Part shown: piece by piece, positions 40,769 through 50,011 of the stretch
Position numbering within the stretch: position 1 is the first letter of the stretch
How the letters are laid out: every line of letters starts with the position of its first letter
DNA from: VAXT01 sp964591295
GTDB lineage: Bacteria; Actinomycetota; Thermoleophilia; Gaiellales; Gaiellaceae
DNA: 64,000 nucleotides
NCBI GenBank assembly: GCA_964591295.1
Contig: CAZQAG010000006.1
Location: forward strand, 1-64,000
Reading direction: 5' to 3'
The notes under the pieces: model-generated
The model's input: only the letters and a program-made list of their open reading frames with translations
Told to the model about the DNA's origin: nothing
Databases searched by the model: none
Program-made: the position numbers and the translations under genes

Positions 40769-42223
40769 CTGAGATACGTGCTCGCTTTGCTGCTAATGGT
40801 TGTCGTCGTCGCCCTCGCGGCAGCCAACAGCGGAGCGGCTCCCGCCAGAGACTCAGCCGACCCGGCGCAGGGGTTCCAGTACGACTCAGCAATCGCTTTC
40901 AACGGTGCGATCCCGCTTGTCGTGTGGACAGACGCGCGGCGTGCGTCGACATTCGAATTCGCCGGGAGCGCCGCCGGCGCCTCGCCTCTTCTCCCGCCGC
41001 CACCGCCTCTACCGCCGCCCAAGCGTGTGTACGGGACTCGTTTGGGCCGACTGGGGAACGTGATCGACCCAGGCGGAATCGTCATCTCGAAGGAAGCCCT
41101 GAGTGTTGACGATCCCGCAGTGACGGCCGGCGGGATGCGCTTTTTCGTCGCGTGGTCCGACTGGAGGAATGGCCGCTCCGAGATCTACGGCTCGCGAGTC
41201 ACGCGAACGGGTGCGGTCCTGGATCCGCCTGGAATCCCGATCGCGACGGCGATCCAGGGTCAGACTCCAGCGGTCGCGTATGACGGTGCGAACTACCTCG
41301 TCGTGTGGGTCGGCGTCGAGCCTGGTTGGTTTGACGGACACATCTACGGCGCGCGAGTGACGGCCGCCGGAGTGGTTCTTGATCCCGCGGGCATCCCGAT
41401 CTCGACAGCAAAGGGCCGGCACGCTGCACTTGCGTTCGACGGCAGGAACTACCTCGTCGTCTGGGCCGCGCGGAGCGGACAGCGCTCCGATGTCTTCGCT
41501 GCTCGGGTGAGCCCCGCCGGGACTGTTCTGGATTCGAGCCCGATCCTGATCTCGACAGCGGCCGGTTACGTCCAGCCGACTGTGGCTTTCGCCGGGGCGA
41601 ACTACCTCGTCGCTTGGGAGGACAACCGAAGTGGCGACTGGCAGATCTACGCGACGCGGGTAAGCCCTGCTGGGGGCATCCTGGACCCGGATGGGATCGC
41701 GATCTCCACCGCAGTCAACCCAGCCGTCGCGTCGGACGGCACGAACTTCCTCGTCGTCTGGGAGGACGGGCGCTCCGGGTGGCGCGGCATCCACGGCGCC
41801 CGCGTCACCCCGGGCGGGCTCGTTCAGGATCCGGCCGGGATCGCGATCTCAACCGGCCAGCTAGGCAACGCCAGCGTGCCGGCACTTGCCTTCGACGGAC
41901 AGAATTACGTCGTTACGTGGAGCGACGGTCGTTCGGGCGGCCTGGATGTCTACGGCGCTCGTGTAACCCGTGCGGGGAGAGTCCTCGATCCAACCGGGCG
42001 ACTCCTCTCGACCGCGCCGTCTGTCGTCCTTTGCCACGTACCAAAGGTCGTCGGCCTGGCTCTTCGGCGTGCACGTGTGCGCATCCGCAACGCCAACTGC
42101 TCGATCGGCCGCGTGCGCTCAAGGCGCTCGAAGCGTGTCCGACGCGTCGTTGCCCAGAGCCCGCGCGCCGGAGCAGAACGCTCGCGTGGCGCGAAGGTCG
42201 ACCTCGTCGTCGGCCGCCGGTGA
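40769..42223 (+). CDS. Secreted repeat protein with C-terminal PASTA-like domain
   Basis: 484 residues. Signal peptide (LRYVLALLLMVVVVALAAAN). The body is made of about 50-residue repeats with the pattern NYLVVWEDNRSG ... IYGARVTPAG ... VLDPAGIPISTA, occurring about seven times, suggesting a beta-propeller or beta-solenoid. The tail from CHVPKVVGLALRRARVRIRN to the end is PASTA-like. Starts considered: CTG 40769 is 6 nt after GGAGGA and gives Arg in the n-region; GTG 40778 and TTG 40751 are alternatives. It is paralogous to the next gene. Surface or cell-wall binding. Confidence 0.65.
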   Translation: MRYVLALLLMVVVVALAAANSGAAPARDSADPAQGFQYDSAIAFNGAIPLVVWTDARRASTFEFAGSAAGASPLLPPPPPLPPPKRVYGTRLGRLGNVIDPGGIVISKEALSVDDPAVTAGGMRFFVAWSDWRNGRSEIYGSRVTRTGAVLDPPGIPIATAIQGQTPAVAYDGANYLVVWVGVEPGWFDGHIYGARVTAAGVVLDPAGIPISTAKGRHAALAFDGRNYLVVWAARSGQRSDVFAARVSPAGTVLDSSPILISTAAGYVQPTVAFAGANYLVAWEDNRSGDWQIYATRVSPAGGILDPDGIAISTAVNPAVASDGTNFLVVWEDGRSGWRGIHGARVTPGGLVQDPAGIAISTGQLGNASVPALAFDGQNYVVTWSDGRSGGLDVYGARVTRAGRVLDPTGRLLSTAPSVVLCHVPKVVGLALRRARVRIRNANCSIGRVRSRRSKRVRRVVAQSPRAGAERSRGAKVDLVVGRR

Positions 42224-42242
42224 TCCGGCGGAGGGAGCCCTC

Positions 42243-43857
42243 ATGAGACGAACGGCCGTCGGCTTCCACTTTTTCCAGCTCACAGCTCGACCCACCCGCC
42301 GGAGGGTCAACGTCCTCGCTTGCGGGGTTGCCGCACTCGCGCTCTTTGCGCTGGCGAACTCGCCCGCGCGCACCGCTGGAACCGCCGCAGCTCCCGGTGG
42401 CCAGTGGGACCCGGCGCTCGCATTCGACGGCACGAACACCCTTGGCGTCTGGCAGGACGACCGCGCCGCCGGAAGCATCTTCGGCGGACGCGTGACCCCG
42501 GGCGGCGCTGTCCTCGACCAGCAGGGAATCCCGATCGCCCTGGCGCCGAACGACCAGCGCCAGGCCGATGTCGCCTTCGACGGCGCGAACTATCTCGTGG
42601 CGTGGAGGGACGAGCGTTCGACCGGGGCGATGGAGATCTACGCGGCCAGGGTCACCACAGGCGGCGCAGTCCTGGACTCGGGCGGAATCCCGGTTTCGAC
42701 GGGAGGATGCTGCCGCCACAGTCCCGCGGTGGCGTCTGGGAGCGGCACGTCGCTCGTGGCCTGGGTCGGGCCGGGCTCGACGTACACGGACATCCGGGGA
42801 GCGCGCCTGAGCCCTGAAGGCGTCGTCCTCGATCCAATCAGCATCCAGATCTCCGACGGCTCGAGCTGGGAGTGGAATCCCGCCGTCGCCTTCGACGGGA
42901 CGAACTTCTTCGTCGTCTGGCGCGACGAGCGTTCGAGCCCGGGCGACATCTACGGGACGCGGGTCACGCCAGACGGCGTCGCCCTCGACCCCGAAGGGAT
43001 CCGGATCACCACGGGCGCTGCGGCCTGGTTTCCGACCATCGCCTTCGACGGGACGAACTACCTCGTCGTCTGGAGCAACAACCAGCTCGGCGACATCTAC
43101 GCAACGCGGGTGACGCCTGCGGGAGCCGTGCTAGACCCAGCCGGGATCCCCATCTCGACGGCGACCGGGCCGCAGACTCATCCTTCGGTCGCATTCGACG
43201 GCGCGAACTACATGGTCGCCTGGGAAGACAACCGGAGCGGCTCGGTGCCAAGGTCTACGCAGCGCGTGTGACTCCCGCTGGCACGGTTCTCGATCCGGCT
43301 GGGATCCCGGTCCTGGGGCCGAACCAGCAGTTCTCCCCGGACATCGCCTTCGGTCCGGCGAACTACCTCATCGCCTGGCAGGACGGCCGGGGCGACTGGG
43401 AGATCTACGGCTCGCGCGTGACCGCAGGCGGGGGGTGCTCGATCCCCAGGGGTTCCTGATCTCGACTGGATCGGGTCCTCCGCCGCCACCGCCTCCGCCT
43501 CCGATCGAGCCGCCGCCACCACAACCGCCACCGCCTCCGCAGCCACCGCCACCACCGCCACCTGCTCCACTCCCGCCGCCACCTCCGCCGCCCCCACTCC
43601 TGCCTCCACCTCCACCGCCTCAGCCACCGCCTCCACCCCCACTCCCTCCGCCGGCACCACAGCGCTGTGTCGTGCCGCGCGTCATCGGGCTTCGCCTCGG
43701 CACGGCGCGAGCGCGGATCCGGAGGGCGAGATGCTCGGTCGGGCGCGTTCGCAGAACGCGCCCGAGCCGCGTCGGCCGCGTCGTCGCCCAGAGCCCGCGC
43801 GCAGGCTCGGTAAAGCGGCGTGGTTATCCGGTGCGACTCGTCGTCGGCCGCCGCTGA
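42243..43857 (+). pseudogene. Repeat/PASTA surface protein paralogue, split by two frameshifts
   Basis: ATG 42243 after GGAGGG; leader with a signal segment (LACGVAALALFALANS), then repeats like those of the previous gene. The frame breaks near 43245: NRSG is followed by SVPRSTQRV and a stop, while the +1 frame continues AKVYAARVTPAG. A second break lies in the run of six G at 43430-43435, after which VLDPQGFLISTG resumes, then a long Pro-rich linker and a PASTA-like end (CVVPRVIGLRLGTARARIRR). Both are repaired by adding one G. Either assembly errors, true decay or slippage-based switching. Product would be about 540 residues. Confidence 0.7.
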
Positions 43858-43906
43858 TTCTCGTTCGCAAGATGTAAAGCCTGCGCAGTCCCGCTGATCC
43901 TTCCGC

Positions 43907-43912
43907 TAGCCT
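43907..43912 (+). promoter_or_regulatory. -10-like TAGCCT before 43924
   Basis: TAGCCT is 11 bases before GTG 43924, longer than the usual 6-8; weak candidate. Confidence 0.25.
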
Positions 43913-43923
43913 CGGGCGGGTTC

Positions 43924-45651
43924 GTGCTGCGCAGAGTCCTGATAGCCGCTGTCCTCGCCGGCATTCTCGCGCCGTCCGCTTCGGCGGGCCGCGTGTCGCT
44001 GGCGCCGGGGGTCACCTACGAGCGTCAGCTCTGGTTCACGCCGCACGGGCCCGAGGTGGTCCACGTCATGACCGCGCCGAAGCCGGGCGGCCTCTACGCG
44101 CTGCGCCCTGTGCTCTCGAACAACGCCGTCCTGGGCCGGGAGACGGTCACCTCGATGCAGAGGCAGGTTTCGCCGAGCGCGACAGTCGGCGGCGTCAACG
44201 CCGACCTCTTCACCTGGAACGAGGGGCTGCCGAGCGGCATGTTCATGGAATCCGGCGTGATGAAGACGCCGCCTCATCCGAGACGATCGACCGTCGGTGT
44301 CACCGACGACGGACGCCTGCTCGTCGAGCGGGTCAAGATGCTCGGGACCTGGCAGGGGTCGACCCAGCGGCGCCCGCTCAACGGCCTCAACCAGCGACCG
44401 GGGCCGCAGGGCGTCTCGCTCTTCACTCCGGCCTGGGGGCCGACGACGCCCGCCGCGCAGGGAACCGTCGAGGTCACGCTCGATGCGTTCCCACCCGCCT
44501 CCCCGGCCACGGATCTGACCGGAACGGTGGTGGCCGTGAAGCCCGCCGGCGGCACGCCGATTCCGCCCACCGGTGCGGTCCTCGTCGGCCGCGGGACCTC
44601 GGCCGGTCGGCTCGCATCGGAGGCACCGGTCGGCCAGGTCGTGACCGCGCGCCTCGTTCTGCGCCCTGAGTGGGCCGGCGTCGTGGATGCGGTCGGTGGC
44701 GGGCCGGTGATCGTCCGGAACCGCCAGCCTGTCTTCAGGGCGCTCGAATCGTTCACGAGCAGCCAGCTCTCGCTTCGCCATCCGCGCACGGCGGTCGGCC
44801 AGAAGGCGGACGGCCGCATCATCTTCGTTGCGATCGACGGACGTCAGCCGGGCTACAGCACCGGCGCCACCAACTTCGAGCTGGCGCAGAGGATGGTCAG
44901 TCTGGGCGCCGTCACCGCGAGCGCGCTCGATGCGGGCGGCTCGACGACGATGGCCTTCGACGGCAAGCTCCTGAACAGGCCCTCCGACCGTGTGGAGCGG
45001 GCCGTCGCGGACGGTCTCTTCGTCTTCTACTACGGCGTCCACGCACCGCCGGCGGCACAGCGGGTCCTGTCTCCGAACGGCGACGGGATCGCCGAGGTGC
45101 AGGCACTGAGCTACAAGGTCGTGAGGCCCTCGACAGTCACGGCGAGCCTCATCGGTCCCGACCGAATCCCACGGCAGACGCAGACGGGACTGCGTGAGCC
45201 GGGCATCTACAGGCTCGCGTGGTCCGGCCGAACGCCGGAGGGCGCGCCCGAGCCCGAGGGCCGCTGGCGCTGGGTCATCAACGCGGTCGACGACCAGGGT
45301 CAGCAGTCGAGGGTCGAGCGACTCTTCTACCTCAACACCACCCTCGGCTACCTGAGGGTGCGGCCCACGCGGGTGGTCGTCCGCCGCCGCCGCGGTGGCA
45401 ACCTGCGGGTCGGTTTCCGCCTCGCACATCCGGCGCTCGTCACGTTGACGATCGAGACCGCGAGCGGGGCTCGGGTGCGGACGATTCGCCAGAGGCGCCG
45501 CGCGGGGCAGACGAGCATCCAATGGAACGGCCGCTACGCGAACGGAGTTCGCGCGTTCACCGGGACGTACGTCGCGCGCGTGCAGACGTCGAACGCCTTC
45601 GGCCCCTCCGAGCTCGAGCGCCGCTTCCTCGTCCGCCGCACGCGCCGCTAA
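43924..45651 (+). CDS. Secreted phosphodiester glycosidase (NAGPA-domain) protein
   Basis: 575 residues. Signal peptide (VLRRVLIAAVLAGILAPSAS). Central NAGPA domain from about 90 to 380: VGGVNADLFTWN, MFMESGVMK, and the C-terminal motif ALDAGGSTTMAFDGKLLN typical of the family, which cleaves GlcNAc phosphodiesters. After it, LSPNGDGIAEVQALSYKV starts FlgD/Ig-like beta modules. GTG 43924. Probably acts on surface glycopolymers; it precedes DedA and nucleotide-sugar genes. Confidence 0.82.
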   Translation: MLRRVLIAAVLAGILAPSASAGRVSLAPGVTYERQLWFTPHGPEVVHVMTAPKPGGLYALRPVLSNNAVLGRETVTSMQRQVSPSATVGGVNADLFTWNEGLPSGMFMESGVMKTPPHPRRSTVGVTDDGRLLVERVKMLGTWQGSTQRRPLNGLNQRPGPQGVSLFTPAWGPTTPAAQGTVEVTLDAFPPASPATDLTGTVVAVKPAGGTPIPPTGAVLVGRGTSAGRLASEAPVGQVVTARLVLRPEWAGVVDAVGGGPVIVRNRQPVFRALESFTSSQLSLRHPRTAVGQKADGRIIFVAIDGRQPGYSTGATNFELAQRMVSLGAVTASALDAGGSTTMAFDGKLLNRPSDRVERAVADGLFVFYYGVHAPPAAQRVLSPNGDGIAEVQALSYKVVRPSTVTASLIGPDRIPRQTQTGLREPGIYRLAWSGRTPEGAPEPEGRWRWVINAVDDQGQQSRVERLFYLNTTLGYLRVRPTRVVVRRRRGGNLRVGFRLAHPALVTLTIETASGARVRTIRQRRRAGQTSIQWNGRYANGVRAFTGTYVARVQTSNAFGPSELERRFLVRRTRR

Positions 45652-45662
45652 CGGGGTCTGGC

Positions 45663-45668
45663 TAGAGT
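45663..45668 (+). promoter_or_regulatory. -10-like TAGAGT before DedA gene
   Basis: TAGAGT ends seven bases before GTG 45676; no ribosome site. Confidence 0.45.
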
Positions 45669-45675
45669 CCCCGCG

Positions 45676-46368
45676 GTGCCGCTGGCCTCCGTGACCGCGT
45701 CCCTGACGGACGCCCTGACCTCGCTGATCGGAGACCACGGGCTCTACGCTGTCTTCTTCCTGATGCTGGTCGACGCGGTGCTGCCGGCCGCTAGCGAGCT
45801 CGTCATGCTCTACGCCGGCGCGCTCGCCGCGGGCGCATTCGCGGGCCAGAACGTCGTTCTCTTCGGCTGGCAGATCGACTCTCACTTCTGGGGATTCGTG
45901 GCGATGTCGCTCGCAGGTGTGGTGGGCTACACGGTCGGGTCCGTGTTCGGCTGGTGGATCGGCTACTACGGCGGCCGTCCGCTGGTCGAGCGTCACGGCC
46001 GCTGGCTGCATCTCGGGCCCGAGAACCTGGATCGCGCCGAGCGCTGGTTCGAGCGCTGGGGGGACTGGGCCGTTTTCCTCGGGCGCATCACACCCGTCAT
46101 ACGCTCGTTCGTGTCAATCCCGGCCGGCGTCGCCCGGATGGCCCTGGGCCGGTTCACCGTGCTCACGTTCCTCGGATGCGCCATCTGGTGCTTCGGAATC
46201 GCGGGTGCGGGCCTGGCCCTCGGGTCGCGCTACGAGGAGTTCCACCACAACTTCCGGTACGTGGACATCACCGTCGGCGTTCTGCTCGTCGCGGCTGCGG
46301 TCGCTTGGTACGTCCGTCGGCGGCAGGGCACTAAACTGAGCCGCCGTGGCTCAGATCCCGCTCGTTGA
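45676..46368 (+). CDS. DedA-family membrane protein
   Basis: 230 residues, six hydrophobic segments. Family block GYYGGRPLVERHGRWLHLGPENLDRAERWFERWGDWAVFLGRITPVIRSFVS in which the FxxRxxPxxR motif appears as FLGRITPVIRSF. DedA/TVP38 proteins handle undecaprenyl-phosphate or phospholipid recycling and proton-linked transport. Start GTG 45676. The last 23 nt overlap the aminotransferase gene. Confidence 0.85.
   Translation: MPLASVTASLTDALTSLIGDHGLYAVFFLMLVDAVLPAASELVMLYAGALAAGAFAGQNVVLFGWQIDSHFWGFVAMSLAGVVGYTVGSVFGWWIGYYGGRPLVERHGRWLHLGPENLDRAERWFERWGDWAVFLGRITPVIRSFVSIPAGVARMALGRFTVLTFLGCAIWCFGIAGAGLALGSRYEEFHHNFRYVDITVGVLLVAAAVAWYVRRRQGTKLSRRGSDPAR
46332..46337 (+). promoter_or_regulatory. 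-10-like TAAACT before DegT gene
   Basis: TAAACT lies in the end of the DedA gene, eight bases before GTG 46346. Confidence 0.4.
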
Positions 46369-47434
46369 CGTCAAGGCGCAGTACGCGCCGCTGCTGGACG
46401 AGCTGAAGGAGCGAATCGCCGAGGTCCTCGACTCCGGCCGGTTCATCCTCGGTCCGAACGTCCGCGCCTTCGAGGAGGAGGCCGCGGCCTACCTCGGGGT
46501 CAAGCACGCGATCGGGGTCGCGAACGGCACCGACGCGATCGTGCTCGCCCTCGACGCGCTCGGGATCGGCGAGGGGGACGAGGTCATCTGTCCGACCTTC
46601 ACCTTCTACGCCACGGCAGAGGCAATCGTCCGGCGCGGCGCGGCCCCCGTCTTCGTCGACATCGACCCGCAGACCATGAACCTCGATCCGGGCGACGTGC
46701 GCCGGCGGCTGACCCCGAAGACGAAGGCGATCATCCCCGTGCATCTCTTCGGCCGGCCGGCTCCGCTCGGGGAGCTCTCCGAGCTAGGCGTCCCGCTCGT
46801 CGAGGATGCCGCCCAGGCTTTCGGAGCGATCGGCACCGGCCGGGTCGGCATCGCATCCACCTACAGCTTCTTTCCGACCAAGAACCTGTTCGCATTCGGC
46901 GACGGGGGTCTCGTCTCGACGGACGACGACGACGTCGCTGAGCGCCTGCGGCTCCTCCGCTTCCACGGCTCGAAGGCGAAGAAGGAGTTCGAGCTGATCG
47001 GCTACAACTCGCGCCTCGACGAGCTCCAGGCCGCCGTCCTGCGCGTCTTTCTCCCGCACCTCGAGGAGTGGAACCGCTCGCGCCGGGAGGCCGCGGCGCG
47101 CTACGCGGAGCTGGGCCTCGGGGAAGTCTGCGAGCTGCCGGCCGACGAGGCCGGCCACGTTTACCACGTCTTCGCGGTCCGCTCGCCCGAGCGAGACCGC
47201 ATCGCCGAGCACCTCGCGGCCAACGGGATCGCGTCGAGCGCCTACTACGCGACGCCGCTGCATCGGCAGCCTGCGCTGGCCTTCCTCGGACAAGGCGACG
47301 CCGAGTATCCCGAGACTGAGCGCGCTGCGCGGGAGAACCTCGCGCTCCCGATGTGGTCCGGCATCGGCGCGGACGTGCAGGAACAGGTCGTCGCAGCCGT
47401 AAGAGAAGCGGTATCGCTGGAGGCCGTCCGATGA
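46346..47434 (+). CDS. DegT/DnrJ/EryC1/StrS sugar aminotransferase
   Basis: 362 residues. PLP enzyme that aminates nucleotide keto-sugars. N-terminal QIPLVDVKAQYAPLLDELKE, substrate site NGTDAIVLALDALGIGEGDEVI, DAAQAFGA and the PLP lysine in FFPTKNLFAFGDGG are all clear. GTG 46346 gives the normal N-terminus. The next gene makes the keto-sugar substrate, so together they build a 4-amino-type sugar. Confidence 0.92.
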   Translation: MAQIPLVDVKAQYAPLLDELKERIAEVLDSGRFILGPNVRAFEEEAAAYLGVKHAIGVANGTDAIVLALDALGIGEGDEVICPTFTFYATAEAIVRRGAAPVFVDIDPQTMNLDPGDVRRRLTPKTKAIIPVHLFGRPAPLGELSELGVPLVEDAAQAFGAIGTGRVGIASTYSFFPTKNLFAFGDGGLVSTDDDDVAERLRLLRFHGSKAKKEFELIGYNSRLDELQAAVLRVFLPHLEEWNRSRREAAARYAELGLGEVCELPADEAGHVYHVFAVRSPERDRIAEHLAANGIASSAYYATPLHRQPALAFLGQGDAEYPETERAARENLALPMWSGIGADVQEQVVAAVREAVSLEAVR

Positions 47435-49329
47435 GTTCGTTGGTCAACCGGCACCGGATCTGGCAGCTCGCCGCCGATGCCGCGCTGATCGCCGCCGCCT
47501 GGCTGCTCGCCTTCCAGATTCGCTTCGACTCGTACGCGAAGATCCCGCCCTTCTACGAGCAGCTCGTCAGCTGGCGAACGGTCCTGCTCGTCGTTGCGAT
47601 CAAGCTCCTCGTCTTCACGGCCTTCGGCTTCTACAACCGCTGGTGGCGCTACGTGTCCACGCGAGACATGTGGGGAGCGCTGCGTGGTGTCACCGTCGCC
47701 TCGCTCGCGGCGAGCCTGGTCGTCTACTTCTTCCCGCTTGCCGACACCGCCCGCCTTCCGCGCGGGATCGCGGTCATCGACTGGCTCCTCCTGCTCGCGC
47801 TCGTCGCGGGCACGCGCCTGCTTGCGCGATCGATCTTCGAGCGGCCCTCCGCGTCGGGCCTCGTCGCGCGGGGCAAGGAAGTGATCGTCGTCGGGGCCGG
47901 AGACGCGGGTCAGCTGATCGTGAAGGAGATGCAGCGCGGCCGGATCGGGTACACCCCGATCGGGTTTGTCGACGACGACGCGCGTAAGCGCAACGACCGG
48001 ATCCAGGGCGTGCGCGTGCTCGGGACGACCGCTGAGCTGCCCCACATCCTCAACGACAACAGGCCCGACGAGCTCTTGATCGCGATCCCCTCCGCGTCGG
48101 GTGACGTGCGCCAGAAGGTCGTCGAGCAGGCGCGGGATGCGCAGGTGCCGGTTAAGACGCTGCCGGGCCTGTACGAGCTGATCTCCGGCGACTCGAACCT
48201 GGCGGCGCAGATCCGCCCAGTGCAGGTCGAGGACATCCTCGGCCGCGAGCCCGTCGAGGTCGACTTCGAGGAGGTCTCGGCGTACCTGCGCGGCGAGACG
48301 GTTCTGATTACGGGGGCCGGCGGGTCGATCGGCTCGGAGCTCTGCCGCCAGGCCGCACGCGCCGGTGCGGCGCGGCTGATCCTCGTCGACCAGGCCGAAT
48401 CGCCGCTGTACGAGATCGAGCGCGAGCTGACGGACGATCGCGGCTTCCCCGCGAGCGTGCCCGTGATCGCCGACATCGGCAACCGCGAGAAGCTGCGCCA
48501 GGTCTTCGATCGCTACCGGCCGAGCGTCGTCTTCCACGCGGCCGCGTACAAGCACGTGCCGATGATGGAGGCGAACCCGCTCGAGTCGGTGCGGAACAAC
48601 GTGCTCGGCACGAAGGTCGTCGCCGAGGTCGCCGTCGAGTTCGAGGCTAAGCGCTTCGTGCTCGTCTCGACGGACAAGGCGCTGAACGCGCAGGCGGTCT
48701 ACGGCCAGTCGAAGGCGCTCTGCGAGTGGATCGTCGAGGCCTACGGCGCGCGCGAGGACGTCTCGACCCGCTTTGTGGCGGTGCGCTTCGGCAACGTCCT
48801 CGACTCGGCCGGGAGCGTGATTCGGATCTTCAAGCGCCAGATCGCCAAGGGCGGGCCGGTGACCGTGACGAACCCCGAGATGACGCGGTTCTTTATGACG
48901 ACGCCCGAGGCCGTGTCGCTGGTCATCCAGGCAGGCTCGATCGGCGGGCGCGGCGAGATCTTCGTCCTCGACATGGGCGAGCCTGTGAAGATCCTCGACC
49001 TCGCGCAGTCGATGATCAGGCTCTCGGGCAAGGAGCCCGATCGTGACATCGCGATCGAGTTCATCGGCGTCCGGGCCGGAGAGAAGCTCCACGAGGAGCT
49101 CTGGGGCGAGAACGAGACCGTGGGCGAGACCGCGCACCCAAAGATCCACCGCGCGCGGCGCCCGCCCGTGGACGGCGTCTGGCTCGAGGAGGAGCTGGGT
49201 GCGCTGGAGAGCCTGGTCGAGGCGGGCGAGACGCTCGAGGTCGTCTCGCGGCTCTCGGCAATGGTGCGCGCGCCGAGGCGCGTCGGGGTTGCGCAAGCCG
49301 ACGCGGTTTCGGAGCAGACGCTCCACTAA
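47431..49329 (+). CDS. Membrane nucleotide-sugar 4,6-dehydratase (PglF/CapD-like)
   Basis: 632 residues. Four transmembrane helices in the first 130 residues, then a Rossmann domain (VGAGDAGQLIVKEM) and a second SDR domain (TGAGGSIGSELCRQ) with STDKALNAQAVYGQSKALCEW holding the YxxxK. Family members convert UDP-GlcNAc to UDP-4-keto-6-deoxysugars. ATG 47431 overlaps the previous stop (ATGA). It directly precedes the mobile-element-like segment: the stop TAA is at 49327-49329 and the inverted repeat starts at 49330. Confidence 0.9.
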   Translation: MSSLVNRHRIWQLAADAALIAAAWLLAFQIRFDSYAKIPPFYEQLVSWRTVLLVVAIKLLVFTAFGFYNRWWRYVSTRDMWGALRGVTVASLAASLVVYFFPLADTARLPRGIAVIDWLLLLALVAGTRLLARSIFERPSASGLVARGKEVIVVGAGDAGQLIVKEMQRGRIGYTPIGFVDDDARKRNDRIQGVRVLGTTAELPHILNDNRPDELLIAIPSASGDVRQKVVEQARDAQVPVKTLPGLYELISGDSNLAAQIRPVQVEDILGREPVEVDFEEVSAYLRGETVLITGAGGSIGSELCRQAARAGAARLILVDQAESPLYEIERELTDDRGFPASVPVIADIGNREKLRQVFDRYRPSVVFHAAAYKHVPMMEANPLESVRNNVLGTKVVAEVAVEFEAKRFVLVSTDKALNAQAVYGQSKALCEWIVEAYGAREDVSTRFVAVRFGNVLDSAGSVIRIFKRQIAKGGPVTVTNPEMTRFFMTTPEAVSLVIQAGSIGGRGEIFVLDMGEPVKILDLAQSMIRLSGKEPDRDIAIEFIGVRAGEKLHEELWGENETVGETAHPKIHRARRPPVDGVWLEEELGALESLVEAGETLEVVSRLSAMVRAPRRVGVAQADAVSEQTLH

Positions 49330-49378
49330 CTAGGAGGGTTTGGCGAAATAAATCAGCGTTGTAGCGTGGACCGCTGAG

Positions 49379-50011
49379 ATGGGCTACCAACTCACGCCCG
49401 ATGACCTTGCGGAGCGGTTGCGCGAACAGATGGGGCTCCTTGAGCGTTCGTCGGAGTCCTTCGACCAAGGATTTGAGGATGAGGCCAAACACCTGGCGGT
49501 TGGCATCCGGATTTTGCTCCACGACACAGCAGGGCCGTCGCATTCCTTGCTTGGCTTGCTCGGGGTAAAGGACGGCCTGTCCTTCCTCGATACTGCGTTT
49601 CCAATCTTTCCCGACAACCTCGCTGCGACCATAGGTCTGGCGAGTCTCAGGGTGACGACCGGAGTCGGTGCGAAGTACGTGGCTCTGCTCGGGAACAGGT
49701 CGAGTCCGCCAGGACAGAAGCCGTTCACTCCGTGGTGGAACGACCCCGTTACGAAGGACAACGAGGGGCGTCTCTTTGCGCGACGCGACTACGTCCTCAA
49801 CGTTGCGAACAAGGAAGGCGGGGCACACGTAGACCCCACTCTGGAGGAGACCTGGGCGAATCTGACTCGTGAGAACACTCTGGGATGGTTTAGCTCTACC
49901 GAGACAGACCGCGACGTGCCACTCGATAGCCCAGCGCTCGCGACCATCCGGCAGATTGCCTATGAGGTCGAACAAACCCTGCGAGGGCAGCTCGCTCACC
50001 TGCTCACCTGA
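49379..50011 (+). CDS. Unknown protein in the low-GC segment
   Basis: 210 residues, ATG 49379. N-terminal helix (LTPDDLAERLREQMGLLERSS) then FDQGFEDEAKHLAVGIRILLHD, and GPSHSLLGLLG. Beta-rich C-terminal half with KPFTPWWNDPVTKDNEGRLF. No membrane segment or signal peptide. I have seen similar unassigned proteins near mobile elements and defence loci but cannot name a function. Base composition is lower in GC than its neighbours, supporting recent acquisition. Its end runs into the transposase on the other strand with an 8-nt overlap. Confidence 0.5.
   Translation: MGYQLTPDDLAERLREQMGLLERSSESFDQGFEDEAKHLAVGIRILLHDTAGPSHSLLGLLGVKDGLSFLDTAFPIFPDNLAATIGLASLRVTTGVGAKYVALLGNRSSPPGQKPFTPWWNDPVTKDNEGRLFARRDYVLNVANKEGGAHVDPTLEETWANLTRENTLGWFSSTETDRDVPLDSPALATIRQIAYEVEQTLRGQLAHLLT

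Noticed and set aside
43471..43650. Repetitive CCGCC-type tract that could look like a CRISPR or satellite
   Set aside because: It codes a Pro-rich linker without fixed spacers or regular unit length. No CRISPR seen in the window.
47245..49326. 693-codon antisense frame over the nucleotide-sugar dehydratase
   Set aside because: Mirror of a well-supported gene on the other strand; no known motif.
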